Shown here piece after piece: positions 1 through 8,348 of a stretch of DNA of 64,000 nucleotides. Source of the DNA: an uncultured Hungatella sp. (lineage in GTDB: Bacteria > Bacillota > Clostridia > Lachnospirales > Lachnospiraceae); contig CAMUJH010000003.1 of the NCBI GenBank assembly GCA_947089145.1, positions 62,001-126,000 of the forward strand, read 5' to 3'. Positions within the stretch are counted from its first letter, which is position 1. Each line of letters starts with the position of its first letter. The notes below the pieces were generated by a model that was not told the DNA's origin, did not search any database, and worked only from the letters and a program-made list of their open reading frames with translations. The translations under genes were made by a program, and so were the position numbers.

Positions 1-1
1 C

Positions 2-370
2 AGTGAGGAGCTGGGCCGCCAGGTAGAACGGCGGCTGTCAAAAGGGATTCCGGCCCAGCTGGGGGCCGGGTGGTTCGCAGGGCTTTCTTCCCGCAATCAC
101 TACGGGCTTATTGCCAGACTGTCGCTTTGGGAGAAATTAAGTGATTATCTGGACACTTTGGATGATGAGGAGTTTAAAAGGGCTCTTTTGTTTTTAAGGC
201 GGGCATTTGCGGATTTTACTTCATCGGAAAAGGATCAGATCGCAGAAAATCTGGGAGAAATCTGGCAGGTAAACCCTCAGCAGGTCAGTGAGATGCTTAA
301 TGATAATCTGTCCCATGAGGCCCAGGAATTTCTGGATGGCTTGGCGGATTTTGATTTTGGGGATATCTGA
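2..370 (+). CDS. C-terminal end of a probable DUF5682-family protein (partial)
   Basis: An open frame enters from the left edge and ends with TGA at 368-370, leaving 122 residues of a C-terminus. The visible part is helical and acidic, with a segment reading LRRAFADFTSSEKDQIAE that resembles the tail of DUF5682 proteins. Those are usually encoded between a MoxR-type AAA ATPase and a VWA protein. The next gene, 19 bp downstream, is such a VWA protein, so context supports the guess. The family name rests on memory of the C-terminal pattern and gene order, not on a search. The start lies outside the window. Confidence 0.5.
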   Translation, partial: SEELGRQVERRLSKGIPAQLGAGWFAGLSSRNHYGLIARLSLWEKLSDYLDTLDDEEFKRALLFLRRAFADFTSSEKDQIAENLGEIWQVNPQQVSEMLNDNLSHEAQEFLDGLADFDFGDI

Positions 371-389
371 TGGACGAAGGAGGACAGCT

Positions 390-1568
390 ATGGACATGAA
401 AGAACGAATGAACAGGTGGCGTCTCATCCTGGGTCAGGAAAGCCAGAAGGATTTTGAGCAGATGAACAGCGGCCAGACTCTGGAGCTTTCTGCCGAGCAG
501 TGGATGATGGATCAGGCTTTGGCTGCTATCTACAACACCCCTGCCAACGGCGGCTTTGGTTCAGGAGGGCAGGGGGCAGGGAAAGGCCCGTCAAATCCGC
601 AGGTTACAAGATGGCTTGGGGATGTGCGGACGCTGTTTGACAAGGATCTGGTGAAGATCGTTCAGGCTGACGCTATGGAACGGTGCGGATTAAAGCAGCT
701 GATCTTTGAGCCGGAACTATTGGAAAACCTGGAGCCGGACATGAACCTGGCGGCTACCATCCTGCTTTTAAAGGATCAGGTTCCAAAAAGAAGCAAGGAG
801 AGCGTCCGGGAATTTATGAAGAAGATCGTGGAGGAGATTAACCGGCTGCTGGAAAGCGATATAAAGAGGGCAGTGACGGCTGCCGTGAACAGGCGGCAGC
901 ATTCGCCGGTTCCCTCTGCGTCAGCGCTGGATTTTCAGACTACCATACGCAGAGGGATTAAGAACTACAGGCCGGAGTTAAAAAAGATCATTCCTGAGCA
1001 TTATTATTTTTTTGACCGAACCTCTGTTACGGCTGCCAACAAATACACCATTATTCTGGACGTGGATCAGAGCGGCTCCATGGGAGAGTCCGTGATTTAT
1101 TCCTCTATTATGAGCTGCATATTGGCCAGCATGGCAGCAGTGAAAACCAGGATCGTGGCTTTTGACACAGAGGTGGTGGATCTGACGGACAAGTGCCAGG
1201 ACCCGGTGGATCTGCTGTTTGGCTTTCAGCTGGGAGGCGGCACGGATATTAATAAGTCAGTGGCTTACTGCAGCCAGTTTATAGAGAATCCCAAGAAGAC
1301 GCTTCTTTTTTTGATAAGCGATCTGATGGAGGGAGGAAACCGGGGGGCACTATTAAGAAGGCTGTCGCAGCTTAAAGATGACGGGGTGACAGTAGTGTGT
1401 CTTTTGGCCATTGCTGATGGGGGAAAACCCTATTATGATGCTCAGATGTCCGCAAAGATTGCAGGTATGGGGATTCCGTGCTTTGCCTGCAGTCCTCAGA
1501 AACTGCCGGAACTTTTGGAAAGGTCTTTGAAGGGACAGGATCTTTTTGCAATGGCGGGGGAGAAGTGA
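390..1568 (+). CDS. VWA domain protein, CoxE/YehP-like
   Basis: This encodes 392 residues. The start is placed at ATG 390, preceded by GAAGGAGG; an upstream in-frame start at 288 would sit inside the previous gene. The N-terminal ~200 residues are helical. A von Willebrand A domain begins near residue 215 with an intact MIDAS motif (DQSGSMG, DxSxS near residue 225), and a later TDI and SDLMEGG segment complete the metal site. There is no signal peptide, so it should be cytosolic. In this family the VWA protein works with a MoxR-type AAA ATPase as a metal-dependent chaperone pair; the ATPase would lie left of the window. The substrate is unknown. Confidence 0.8.
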   Translation: MDMKERMNRWRLILGQESQKDFEQMNSGQTLELSAEQWMMDQALAAIYNTPANGGFGSGGQGAGKGPSNPQVTRWLGDVRTLFDKDLVKIVQADAMERCGLKQLIFEPELLENLEPDMNLAATILLLKDQVPKRSKESVREFMKKIVEEINRLLESDIKRAVTAAVNRRQHSPVPSASALDFQTTIRRGIKNYRPELKKIIPEHYYFFDRTSVTAANKYTIILDVDQSGSMGESVIYSSIMSCILASMAAVKTRIVAFDTEVVDLTDKCQDPVDLLFGFQLGGGTDINKSVAYCSQFIENPKKTLLFLISDLMEGGNRGALLRRLSQLKDDGVTVVCLLAIADGGKPYYDAQMSAKIAGMGIPCFACSPQKLPELLERSLKGQDLFAMAGEK

Positions 1569-1698
1569 CTGGAAGGCGCATTCCTTACATGAAGGCAGCA
1601 GGCTCACAGAGATGTTTTTTGACTGTGAAGTCTGCTGCAGGGGTTAAGTCAATCATTTTGTTGGAAACGCTCACATGCTCATATGAAAAGCAGACATG

Positions 1699-3048
1699 TC
1701 AGAGATGGCTTTCTTTAGCTTTTAAAAGTGCTGTAAGACGCTGGACTTCCTGCTCCAGGCTTTGGTTTTCTGTTTCTAATGCTTTGGCTTTGCTTTCCAA
1801 AACCTGTTTTTGGGTTTCCCAGCCTTTTGTCCTGCTTTCAAGATCCCTGGTGGTGTTTTCCAAGTCTTTGGTGGTGATTTCTAAGTCTTTGGTGGTGATT
1901 TCTAAGTCTCTGGTGGTGTTTTCCAAGTCTTTGGTGGTGTTTTCTAAGTCTTTGGTGGTGTTTTCCAAGTCTTTAGTGGTGGTTTCCAGATTACGAGTTG
2001 TGGTTTTTAAAAGCCTGTTTTTCTTTTCCAGAGTTTTTGTCAGTTTTCGAAGCTCTTTTTTCTGCTGTTTCACCATATATTCAATTGTGTTGGCATCCAG
2101 GATTCTTAATGCTTCTGAGTACATACTTATCAACTCCTTCTTTTGATAACGAAACTGAAATACTTCCCGGTATAATTCCTGAAAGTCAGGGTATGCCGAA
2201 ATGACTTTCAAGATATCATCGGGACTGTCTGAAGAGATGAACAGGAGCCATGCTTCCAGCTTATTTTCAAAAAATTTCAGGCGGCTGTCTTTGCCAGGTC
2301 CGGCTGACAGGGGCGACATGTCATCTGCTATGGTTCTATTTTGCAGTTTTTTTCGGAAGATGTCAAGAGGAATCAAAAGATAATTCTGCAGCAGATTCAG
2401 TTTCAGCCCGGTGCTGCTTATGGGCTGAAAATAATGAAGATAATGATCAGGAAAATCATGAAATTCTTTTGTGCTTTGCATAATCAGGACAACAGTGTAG
2501 ACTTCTCTGATATCTTTGTAAGAGAATTTTTTGTTTTGCCTGCGTCTCTTTTCCCGCACCTGAACATACTGGCGCATGAGAAGGTCGCTGGAATAGCAGG
2601 CGCATCTTGGACCTGGAAACAGATACCCAAGACGCTGGATCTCAACATTGACCAGAGATTTGGAAGCCAACTGTATGAGAATATCCATAATCAGCAGAGA
2701 TGCCTCCTCGGTGAGCCGCTCTGTTTCATTTGGGAGAACACGCAGAACCTTTACCTCCATATTCAGGCACAGGCTTAAAAATTCCTCCAGCCGTTCCGGA
2801 TGAAGCTGCGGATTAAAGATTTTTTTAAAAACGGAATCATAGGTGATCTTAAGCCCCCGGACCCCCATGGAGAATTCAACAAATTCTTTTTGCAGTTTCT
2901 TGGGAAATTTTTGATATTCCGAATAAATACCCGGTTCAGCCATAATCTCAGTCATGACTTGCTGCCGGGATTTCACGGGGCCGGAAACTGCTTCAAGGAA
3001 CATTGCGGCAGCTTGTTTTTGAGTTTTGCGGCTTTTTTTTGATTTCAT
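1699..3048 (-). CDS. Rpn/PD-(D/E)XK family nuclease-like protein with heptad-repeat tail
   Basis: This 449-residue protein has a basic N-terminus. Residues ~65-320 resemble the PDDEXK_2/Rpn family of recombination-promoting nucleases and transposase-derived proteins. The likely catalytic pattern is the Asp of MDILIQ followed by NVEIQRLGY (D...ExQ). The last ~120 residues are a long coiled coil dominated by tandem heptads of the type TTKDLEN. It is the only gene on the minus strand in the first 46 kb and stands alone, without terminal inverted repeats or a second transposase gene. It may be a domesticated element. Nuclease activity is inferred from family; the fold assignment is by pattern. 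Confidence 0.7.
   Translation of the reverse strand: MKSKKSRKTQKQAAAMFLEAVSGPVKSRQQVMTEIMAEPGIYSEYQKFPKKLQKEFVEFSMGVRGLKITYDSVFKKIFNPQLHPERLEEFLSLCLNMEVKVLRVLPNETERLTEEASLLIMDILIQLASKSLVNVEIQRLGYLFPGPRCACYSSDLLMRQYVQVREKRRRQNKKFSYKDIREVYTVVLIMQSTKEFHDFPDHYLHYFQPISSTGLKLNLLQNYLLIPLDIFRKKLQNRTIADDMSPLSAGPGKDSRLKFFENKLEAWLLFISSDSPDDILKVISAYPDFQELYREVFQFRYQKKELISMYSEALRILDANTIEYMVKQQKKELRKLTKTLEKKNRLLKTTTRNLETTTKDLENTTKDLENTTKDLENTTRDLEITTKDLEITTKDLENTTRDLESRTKGWETQKQVLESKAKALETENQSLEQEVQRLTALLKAKESHL
1848..2010 (-). repeat. 21-bp tandem repeats encoding a heptad coiled coil
   Basis: About seven near-identical 21-bp units (plus-strand unit AAGTCTTTGGTGGTGTTTTCC with small changes) lie in tandem inside the Rpn-like gene. 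Each encodes one heptad such as TTKDLEN, so gain or loss of units keeps the frame. The repeats are contiguous without spacers and lie in a coding frame, so this is not a CRISPR array. Confidence 0.85.
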
Positions 3049-3408
3049 GGATCATATCCTCCAGAACAATTAGATAAACAGAATTCAACCAATGATCAGC
3101 AACGGAAATATACAGCGAATGGCTGCACAGGGAATATAGAGATTCCGAAATTACGGCAGACGAAACATATCTGCCAAAACAGAGCACATGGAATTGACCC
3201 TAAAGGCGGAATGGGAATTCCTATGTGAGTTTTTAATACTTACAAGTATAGTATATAATCTGAATTCTGGCAACTGTTTTTTCACATAATAGCTCCATAT
3301 GCTGCTATTGTAAAAGCGCCAGTTACCTGATATACTTAAACAAATCAAAGGCCATCTTCAGATATCAAGAAATTGTGAGAGTACACCGTGAGAGAGGGGA
3401 GCATAATT
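3049..3408. other. 360-bp intergenic region between divergent genes
   Basis: This gap separates the minus-strand nuclease-like gene from tag. No convincing gene is seen. A TATAAT box at 3254-3259 with a weak TTTTAA at 3231-3236 could be a tag promoter. A small palindrome (ATACTT, AC, AAGTAT, 3236-3249) lies between the two boxes and could be an operator. Confidence 0.35.
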
Positions 3409-3966
3409 ATGGAATGGGCAGACAAAAAGATCAGATGCAGGTGGGCAAATCCAAAGAATATGCGGTATGTCCATTATCATGACAAAGAGTGGGGAGTTCC
3501 TGTCTATGATGACGGTAAATTGTTTGAGATGCTGGTGCTGGAATCTTTCCAGGCCGGATTGACTTGGGAGTGCGTACTGAATAAGCGGGAGCATTTCCGG
3601 AAAGCATTTGACAATTTTGACCTGGAGAAAGTCTGCGGGTATGATGAAGCCCGCTTGGCGGAATTAAGGGAAAATCCCCATATTATCCGCAACAGGCTGA
3701 AAATACAGGCGGCTGTAACGAATGCGAAGGCAGTTCGGGAAATTCAGAAAGAGTATGGCAGCTTTTCTGACTATATCTGGCATTGGACCAAGGGAAAGGT
3801 GGTATATGAAACAGGAATGTCTTGTTCCCAGCTTTCAGATAAGGTGTCAAAGGATCTGAAAAAGCGGGGAATGAAATTTGTGGGGACTACCATTATCTAT
3901 GCATATCTTCAGGCAGTGGGAGTGATCTATTCCCATGAAGAGGGATGCTTCCTAGAGCGTGTTTGA
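3409..3966 (+). CDS. tag: DNA-3-methyladenine glycosylase I
   Basis: This encodes 185 residues, close to the E. coli Tag length. ATG 3409 is chosen because GAGGGGAG lies about 7 bp upstream; the GTG at 3388 lacks such a site. Tag removes 3-methyladenine from alkylated DNA in base excision repair. Visible family signs are an N-terminal Cys (IRCRW), YHDKEWGVP, the LESFQAGLTW segment with the conserved catalytic-site Glu, KFVGTTI, and the C-terminal HEEGC. The early Cys and His plus the final HxxxC rebuild the known zinc snap. The stop codon and last residues lie inside the terminal repeat of a MITE-like element, so the original C-terminus may have been longer. The element ends after the zinc ligand, so function is probably kept. 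Confidence 0.93.
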   Translation: MEWADKKIRCRWANPKNMRYVHYHDKEWGVPVYDDGKLFEMLVLESFQAGLTWECVLNKREHFRKAFDNFDLEKVCGYDEARLAELRENPHIIRNRLKIQAAVTNAKAVREIQKEYGSFSDYIWHWTKGKVVYETGMSCSQLSDKVSKDLKKRGMKFVGTTIIYAYLQAVGVIYSHEEGCFLERV

Positions 3967-4115
3967 AAATTCATTCCCGCCATCTGCACGCCCCACTTCG
4001 CGGTATATTTGGCCCAAATTCACTTAACGTAGCCCACTACGCCGCGTTCATTTGGGCCAAATCTCCCACAAAGTGGAACGCACAGCTACCGGAAAGCAAT
4101 TTTCAAACACGCTCT
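3954..4115. mobile_element. MITE-like inverted-repeat element, 162 bp
   Basis: Perfect 18-bp terminal inverted repeats are present: AGAGCGTGTTTGAAAATT at 3954-3971 and its exact complement at 4098-4115. Inside, most of the two arms also pair (for example TTTGGCCCAAAT opposite ATTTGGGCCAAAT), so the whole element could fold into one long imperfect hairpin. No transposase is encoded; small open frames across it are by-products of the repeat. The left end supplies the stop codon of tag. No clear target duplication is visible. It could also act as a transcription terminator or RNA structure. Confidence 0.75.
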
Positions 4116-4265
4116 GGAACATGGAGCGTGACAGAACGTTCATATGTCTGGAGTACACTATTATAGATTTTGTCTCAAGGCATTTGAATCAAAAACGGCT
4201 GCAAAAGGCAGGGGATGAGAGGATTGGGAATGACGGGCGAAATCAGAAGGGAGCAGCAGGGGAAT

Positions 4266-4643
4266 ATGAGTAAAGGAAGCTTAAAATTGAAACCTTTGGA
4301 ATCTGTCTTTTCTGTGTGCAAGGTGGAAGACTTCTCCATGGTCAGCCAGGAGGCGGTTTACTGTTTTACAGGAAAGACTAAGCAGGAGAACTCTTTGGTG
4401 TGCAAAACGGCGGATATACCGCCAAATACGGTGGAGAGAGAAGACGGATGGAAAGGTTTTTTCATTGAAGGGGCGCTGGATTTTTCACTAATTGGCATAC
4501 TGGCTGAGATTTCTGCTGTGCTGGCAGATAACGGCATCAGCATTTTCGCTGTTTCTACCTATAATACAGACTATATTTTTGTGAAACAGGAAAATTTTCA
4601 AAAAGCACTGCAGACTCTTGAGGATGCAGGATTTGGAAAATGA
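4266..4643 (+). CDS. ACT domain-containing protein (CASTOR/ACT_7 type)
   Basis: This small protein has 125 residues. ATG 4266 is used because CAGGGGA sits just upstream; the longer frame from 4215 lacks a site. The C-terminal half reads FFIEGALDFSLIGILAEISA followed by LADNGISIFAVSTYNTDYIFV, a typical ACT ligand-binding fold as found in paired form in CASTOR-like proteins. The N-terminal half probably forms the second, degenerate ACT unit. Such proteins are thought to bind amino acids, but the ligand is not visible. The serpin gene starts 42 bp downstream and could be co-transcribed. Confidence 0.8.
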   Translation: MSKGSLKLKPLESVFSVCKVEDFSMVSQEAVYCFTGKTKQENSLVCKTADIPPNTVEREDGWKGFFIEGALDFSLIGILAEISAVLADNGISIFAVSTYNTDYIFVKQENFQKALQTLEDAGFGK

Positions 4644-4685
4644 TGCGAGGCAGTGCGTATTCATACAATCACAAGGAGGCAGTCC

Positions 4686-6215
4686 ATGAAGAAAGTCTTA
4701 AATACCATGATTCTGCTGCTGTGTATGGGAATGCTGGCAGGATGCAAAGACACTGGGGAGATTGGGAATCATATGGAAACGACAACAGCAGAAGAAGCGG
4801 GAGAAATGAACGCGAAAACAGAGCAGGCGGGGACAAAACCTGGGGAATCCAGTGCCGGGGCTGCTAAAACACAGCAGACGGAAGCCGCCAAAGTGCAGAA
4901 CAGGGGAGCCGTTGGAGTGAAAGCCCCAGACAGCAAAAACACGGTGCAGGCAGCCTACCCTGAGATGGCGCCTTACCCTGATGAAAATGAATATATAGAC
5001 AAAAGGACAGGGGAGCTTGACAGTGAGGGATATTCAAAGGCATTTGATATCTGGTGGGAACAGAAAAGAAGCAGAAGAAATCTGCCAGAAGGCTGGGCTG
5101 ATAACCTGAATCCCTTTTTTACGGCATCCATCCGTCAGTTTTTGACAGAAGAGCTCCCTGGGACAGAGGGAAACAACCGGATCTATTCGCCGGTTAATGT
5201 GTATATGGCTCTTGCCATGGTGGCGGAGGCGTCCCAGGGCAGCAGCAGGCAGCAGATCCTTGATCTTTTGGGGGCGGATTCCCTGGAAAATCTGCGAAAG
5301 CAGGCAGGACAGGTGTGGAATGCCAATTACAGCCAGGACGGAGCGGTCACAAGCCTGCTGGCCAATTCTCTGTGGCTGGATCAGAAGGTTTCGTTTGACA
5401 GAGAGCTGTTGGAAAGCCTGGCAAAGAATTACTATGTCTCCTCCTTCTGGGGGCAAATGGGCACAAAGGACTTGGACGAAAGGCTGCAGAAATGGCTGAA
5501 TGAGCAGACAGGGGGGATTTTAAAAGAACAGGTATCAGAGGTTCATATGAGTGACGAGACATTGATGGCTCTGGCATCTGCCATTTATTTCCGGGCCAAA
5601 TGGTCCAATGAGTTTTCTGCATCCAACACAAAACAAGAGATATTCCATGGGCCAAAAGGGGATATCATGTGCGATTTCATGCATCAGGGGGGAAACGGCA
5701 CCTATTACTGGGGAAAGAATTTTGGGGCTGTCAGCAGGAGCTTCCAGGAAAGCGGCGGAATGTGGCTGATTTTACCAGATGAAGGGGTGACGCCTGAAGA
5801 GGTGCTTTTGGATGACGAGGCAGCAAAGCTTTTCCTGCCGGGGCAAAAGCATGGCAATCAGAAACAGCTGGTGGTGAATCTGGCCATGCCCAAATTTGAC
5901 GTGATGTCCAACATTGATCTAAAAGACGGCCTGAACCGTCTCGGGGTGATTGATGTCTTTGACAGCAGCAAAGCTGATTTCACCCCTTTAGCTGAGAACA
6001 TGGACGGAATTTTTATTTCCCGGACAAGCCATGGGGCCCGGGTCATGGTGGATGAAGAGGGATGCATAGCGGCTGCTTATACGATAATGGCGGGGGCAGG
6101 GGCAGCAATGCCTCCAAGTGAGGAAATGGATTTTATCCTGAACCGGCCGTTTATTTTTGTTGTTACTGGTGACTCCGGTCTTCCGCTTTTTGCAGGGATC
6201 GTCAATAAGCCGTAA
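4686..6215 (+). CDS. Serpin-family protease inhibitor, lipoprotein
   Basis: This encodes 509 residues from ATG 4686, which follows AAGGAGG; the frame opens further upstream without a ribosome site. The N-terminus is a lipoprotein signal with lipobox LAGC, then a ~110-residue low-complexity Ala/Glu/Thr linker. A full serpin domain follows (~residues 145-509): SPVNVYMALAMV, ASAIYFRAKW, the hinge DEEGCIAAAYT, and the closing NRPFIFVVTGDSGLP. Serpins trap serine or cysteine proteases when the reactive loop is cut. The scissile region counted from the hinge is Ala/Gly-rich, which would suit elastase-like proteases. P14 is Cys and P9 is Tyr, where inhibitors normally have Thr/Ser and Ala, so trapping may be slower or lost. 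It is predicted to be anchored outside the membrane. Confidence 0.93.
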   Translation: MKKVLNTMILLLCMGMLAGCKDTGEIGNHMETTTAEEAGEMNAKTEQAGTKPGESSAGAAKTQQTEAAKVQNRGAVGVKAPDSKNTVQAAYPEMAPYPDENEYIDKRTGELDSEGYSKAFDIWWEQKRSRRNLPEGWADNLNPFFTASIRQFLTEELPGTEGNNRIYSPVNVYMALAMVAEASQGSSRQQILDLLGADSLENLRKQAGQVWNANYSQDGAVTSLLANSLWLDQKVSFDRELLESLAKNYYVSSFWGQMGTKDLDERLQKWLNEQTGGILKEQVSEVHMSDETLMALASAIYFRAKWSNEFSASNTKQEIFHGPKGDIMCDFMHQGGNGTYYWGKNFGAVSRSFQESGGMWLILPDEGVTPEEVLLDDEAAKLFLPGQKHGNQKQLVVNLAMPKFDVMSNIDLKDGLNRLGVIDVFDSSKADFTPLAENMDGIFISRTSHGARVMVDEEGCIAAAYTIMAGAGAAMPPSEEMDFILNRPFIFVVTGDSGLPLFAGIVNKP

Positions 6216-6349
6216 GAGGGAGCAACAAAACAGTATTCAAGCCGAAAAAAATATGCTATACTAAAGCATGTTTGAAAGACATAGATGACTGCGTATGCGG
6301 TCTGTAAAAGACAGTGAAGACAAAAAATGTATCAGGGAGGAACTGGCGT

Positions 6350-8275
6350 ATGGCATGGTATGACGAAGCCGTATTTTATCACATTTATCCTTTGGGGCTT
6401 ACAGGAGCGCCTAAGACCAATTCTTACGGGGAGCCTGAGCATCGGCTGAATGGGCTGCTGCCGTGGATTTCCCACATAAAGGACATTGGCTGCACTGCGC
6501 TGTATATCGGCCCGCTGTTTGAGTCTGTAGGCCATGGCTATGAGACTACGGATTACAAAAAGCTGGACAGCCGTTTGGGGACAAATGAGGATCTTGCTGC
6601 ATTTGTGGAGGAATGCCATAAGCAGGGCATCCGGGTGATTTTGGACGGCGTATTTAATCATACGGGGCGGGATTTCTTTGCTTTCCAGGACATTAAGAAG
6701 AACAGGGAACATTCTGCTTACAAAGACTGGTACTGCAATGTGAACTTTTGGGGCAATAATGAGTATAACGACGGATTTTCCTATGAGAACTGGGGCGGGT
6801 ATAATCTTTTGGTGAAATTGAACCAGAATAATCCGGCAGTAAGGGATTACATCTGCGGCGTTATCCGGTTCTGGGCCAGTGAATTCAAGATTGACGGAAT
6901 CCGCCTGGATGCTGCGGATGTGCTGGATTTTGGGTATATGCAGGCTTTAAGGCAGACGGCCAATGAGATCGGGCCGGATTTCTGGCTTATGGGAGAGGTG
7001 ATACACGGCGATTACACCCGATGGGTAAATGAGGGGACGCTGCATTCGGTTACCAATTACCATCTGCACAAGGCGCTGTATTCAGGACACAATGACCATA
7101 ACTATTTCGAGATAGCCCATACCGTAAAAAGGCTTTATGACATGGGAGGAAGCCGTCCTGACGGCCTGAAGCTTTATAATTTTGTAGATAACCATGATGT
7201 GGAGCGCATTTATACCAAATTAAACAATAAGGCGCATTTTGTGCCTGTGCATATTTTGATGTACACGCTTCCGGGAGTGCCGTCTGTTTACTACGGCTCG
7301 GAATTCGGCATAGAGGGGAAAAAGGAGCGGTACTCTGACGATTCCCTGCGCCCGGCTTTAGACCTGAAGGACTATCAGGATGCCCTGAAAGACAATGGCT
7401 GCACCCGGCTGATCTGTGCGTTGGGCAAAATCCGCAGCAAGGTGAAGGCCCTGTCCTACGGCGGATACAAAGAACTGGTGCTGACAAACCGCCAGTACGG
7501 GTTTGCAAGGGACTATAACGGAGAAACTGTTTTAGTAGCAGTTAATAATGATGACAATGAGGCTTCCATCAGCCTTCCTGCAGACAATGCCGCATCTTAT
7601 CGGGAACTGCTGTCAGGTGACAGGGCGAATGTTCGCGACGGGCGTCTTATGATCACAATACAGGCAAACAGCGGCGGTATCTGGGTTCCCGCCAGCGGGC
7701 AGGAAGAGGACGGCACTGAAGAAGTTACGGACGGGTTCAGGGCCGTAGAAACGGTTGAAGAGCCGATACAGGAAAAAGCGGCGCCGGAAAAAGGCAAGCC
7801 GGAAAAAGAAAAAGCGGCGCCGGAAAAAGGCAAGCCGGAAAAAGAAAAAACGGCGCCGGGAAAAGGTAAGCCGGAAAAAGAAAAAACGGAGCCGAAAAAA
7901 GACAAGCCGGAAAAAGATAACATGGAGCCGGGAAAAGAACGGGAAAGCACCCCGGCTCAGAAAAAAGAGACAAGCCAGGATACCGATCACACGGCTGATG
8001 CGCAGACAGAGGCTGAGGGAAAATTGCAGCCTGATGCCGAAGCAAAGCAGCAGCCAAAGACAGATTCTTTGCGGCAGGAGGATTCCAAGAAAAATGAGGA
8101 AATGCCCATCCCTGCCAGGAAGAAATCATATGAGGAGATGACCATTGAAGAGCTGCAGCAGGAAATTCTGAACAGAATGGCAATGAACGGACCTGTAACA
8201 GACAGAATGAGGCAGGACGTAATGGAGAACGTATATCACAATTCGCTTATTAATTGGGTAAAAAGTTTCCGCTAG
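6350..8275 (+). CDS. GH13 alpha-amylase family enzyme with Lys/Glu/Pro-rich C-terminal repeats
   Basis: This encodes 641 residues from ATG 6350, preceded by CAGGGAGG. The (beta/alpha)8 glycosidase domain covers residues ~1-390 with the four GH13 regions: GVFNHTGRDF, GIRLDAAD (nucleophile Asp), GEVIHG (acid/base Glu) and FVDNHDVER. A short beta-domain follows to ~450. There is no signal peptide, so it should act on cytosolic alpha-glucans or maltodextrins; exact specificity is not clear. Residues ~470-530 are 12-residue repeats rich in P, E and K. The last ~45 residues (YEEMTIEELQQEILNRMA) form a helical tail that may bind a partner. A possible -10 box (TATACT, 6257-6262) lies upstream and a strong terminator follows. 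Confidence 0.9.
   Translation: MAWYDEAVFYHIYPLGLTGAPKTNSYGEPEHRLNGLLPWISHIKDIGCTALYIGPLFESVGHGYETTDYKKLDSRLGTNEDLAAFVEECHKQGIRVILDGVFNHTGRDFFAFQDIKKNREHSAYKDWYCNVNFWGNNEYNDGFSYENWGGYNLLVKLNQNNPAVRDYICGVIRFWASEFKIDGIRLDAADVLDFGYMQALRQTANEIGPDFWLMGEVIHGDYTRWVNEGTLHSVTNYHLHKALYSGHNDHNYFEIAHTVKRLYDMGGSRPDGLKLYNFVDNHDVERIYTKLNNKAHFVPVHILMYTLPGVPSVYYGSEFGIEGKKERYSDDSLRPALDLKDYQDALKDNGCTRLICALGKIRSKVKALSYGGYKELVLTNRQYGFARDYNGETVLVAVNNDDNEASISLPADNAASYRELLSGDRANVRDGRLMITIQANSGGIWVPASGQEEDGTEEVTDGFRAVETVEEPIQEKAAPEKGKPEKEKAAPEKGKPEKEKTAPGKGKPEKEKTEPKKDKPEKDNMEPGKERESTPAQKKETSQDTDHTADAQTEAEGKLQPDAEAKQQPKTDSLRQEDSKKNEEMPIPARKKSYEEMTIEELQQEILNRMAMNGPVTDRMRQDVMENVYHNSLINWVKSFR
7770..7925 (+). repeat. 36-bp tandem repeats in the GH13 gene
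   Basis: Roughly four copies of a 36-bp unit encode variants of EKEKAAPEKGKP. The unit length is a multiple of three, so copy-number change would alter linker length without a frameshift. A reading frame on the same strand that encodes only Lys/Arg runs is an artefact of this repeat. Confidence 0.85.
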
Positions 8276-8281
8276 AAATAC

Positions 8282-8316
8282 AAAAAGGCATTGCTGCAGT
8301 GACGCAATGCCTTTTT
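8282..8316 (+). terminator. Rho-independent terminator after the GH13 gene
   Basis: A 13-bp perfect stem (AAAAAGGCATTGC, 9-base loop, GCAATGCCTTTTT) ends in a T tract 7 bp after the stop codon. The next gene starts 33 bp later. Confidence 0.9.
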
Positions 8317-8348
8317 GCATTATGGAAGAGGGGGAGGAGAGCCAGCGG

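Noticed and set aside
288..389. Earlier start for the VWA gene
   Set aside because: It overlaps the preceding coding region and lacks a ribosome site; ATG 390 has GAAGGAGG.
1848..2010. CRISPR-like short repeats
   Set aside because: Units are contiguous 21-mers without spacers and encode heptads of a coiled coil in the Rpn-like gene.
3945..4166. Small plus-strand frames across 3945-4273
   Set aside because: They run through the MITE-like inverted repeat and have no independent support.
7755..8141. A 128-codon frame rich in Lys/Arg inside the GH13 gene
   Set aside because: It is a frame shadow of the 36-bp repeats in the real GH13 frame; composition is unlike a real protein and it has no ribosome site.
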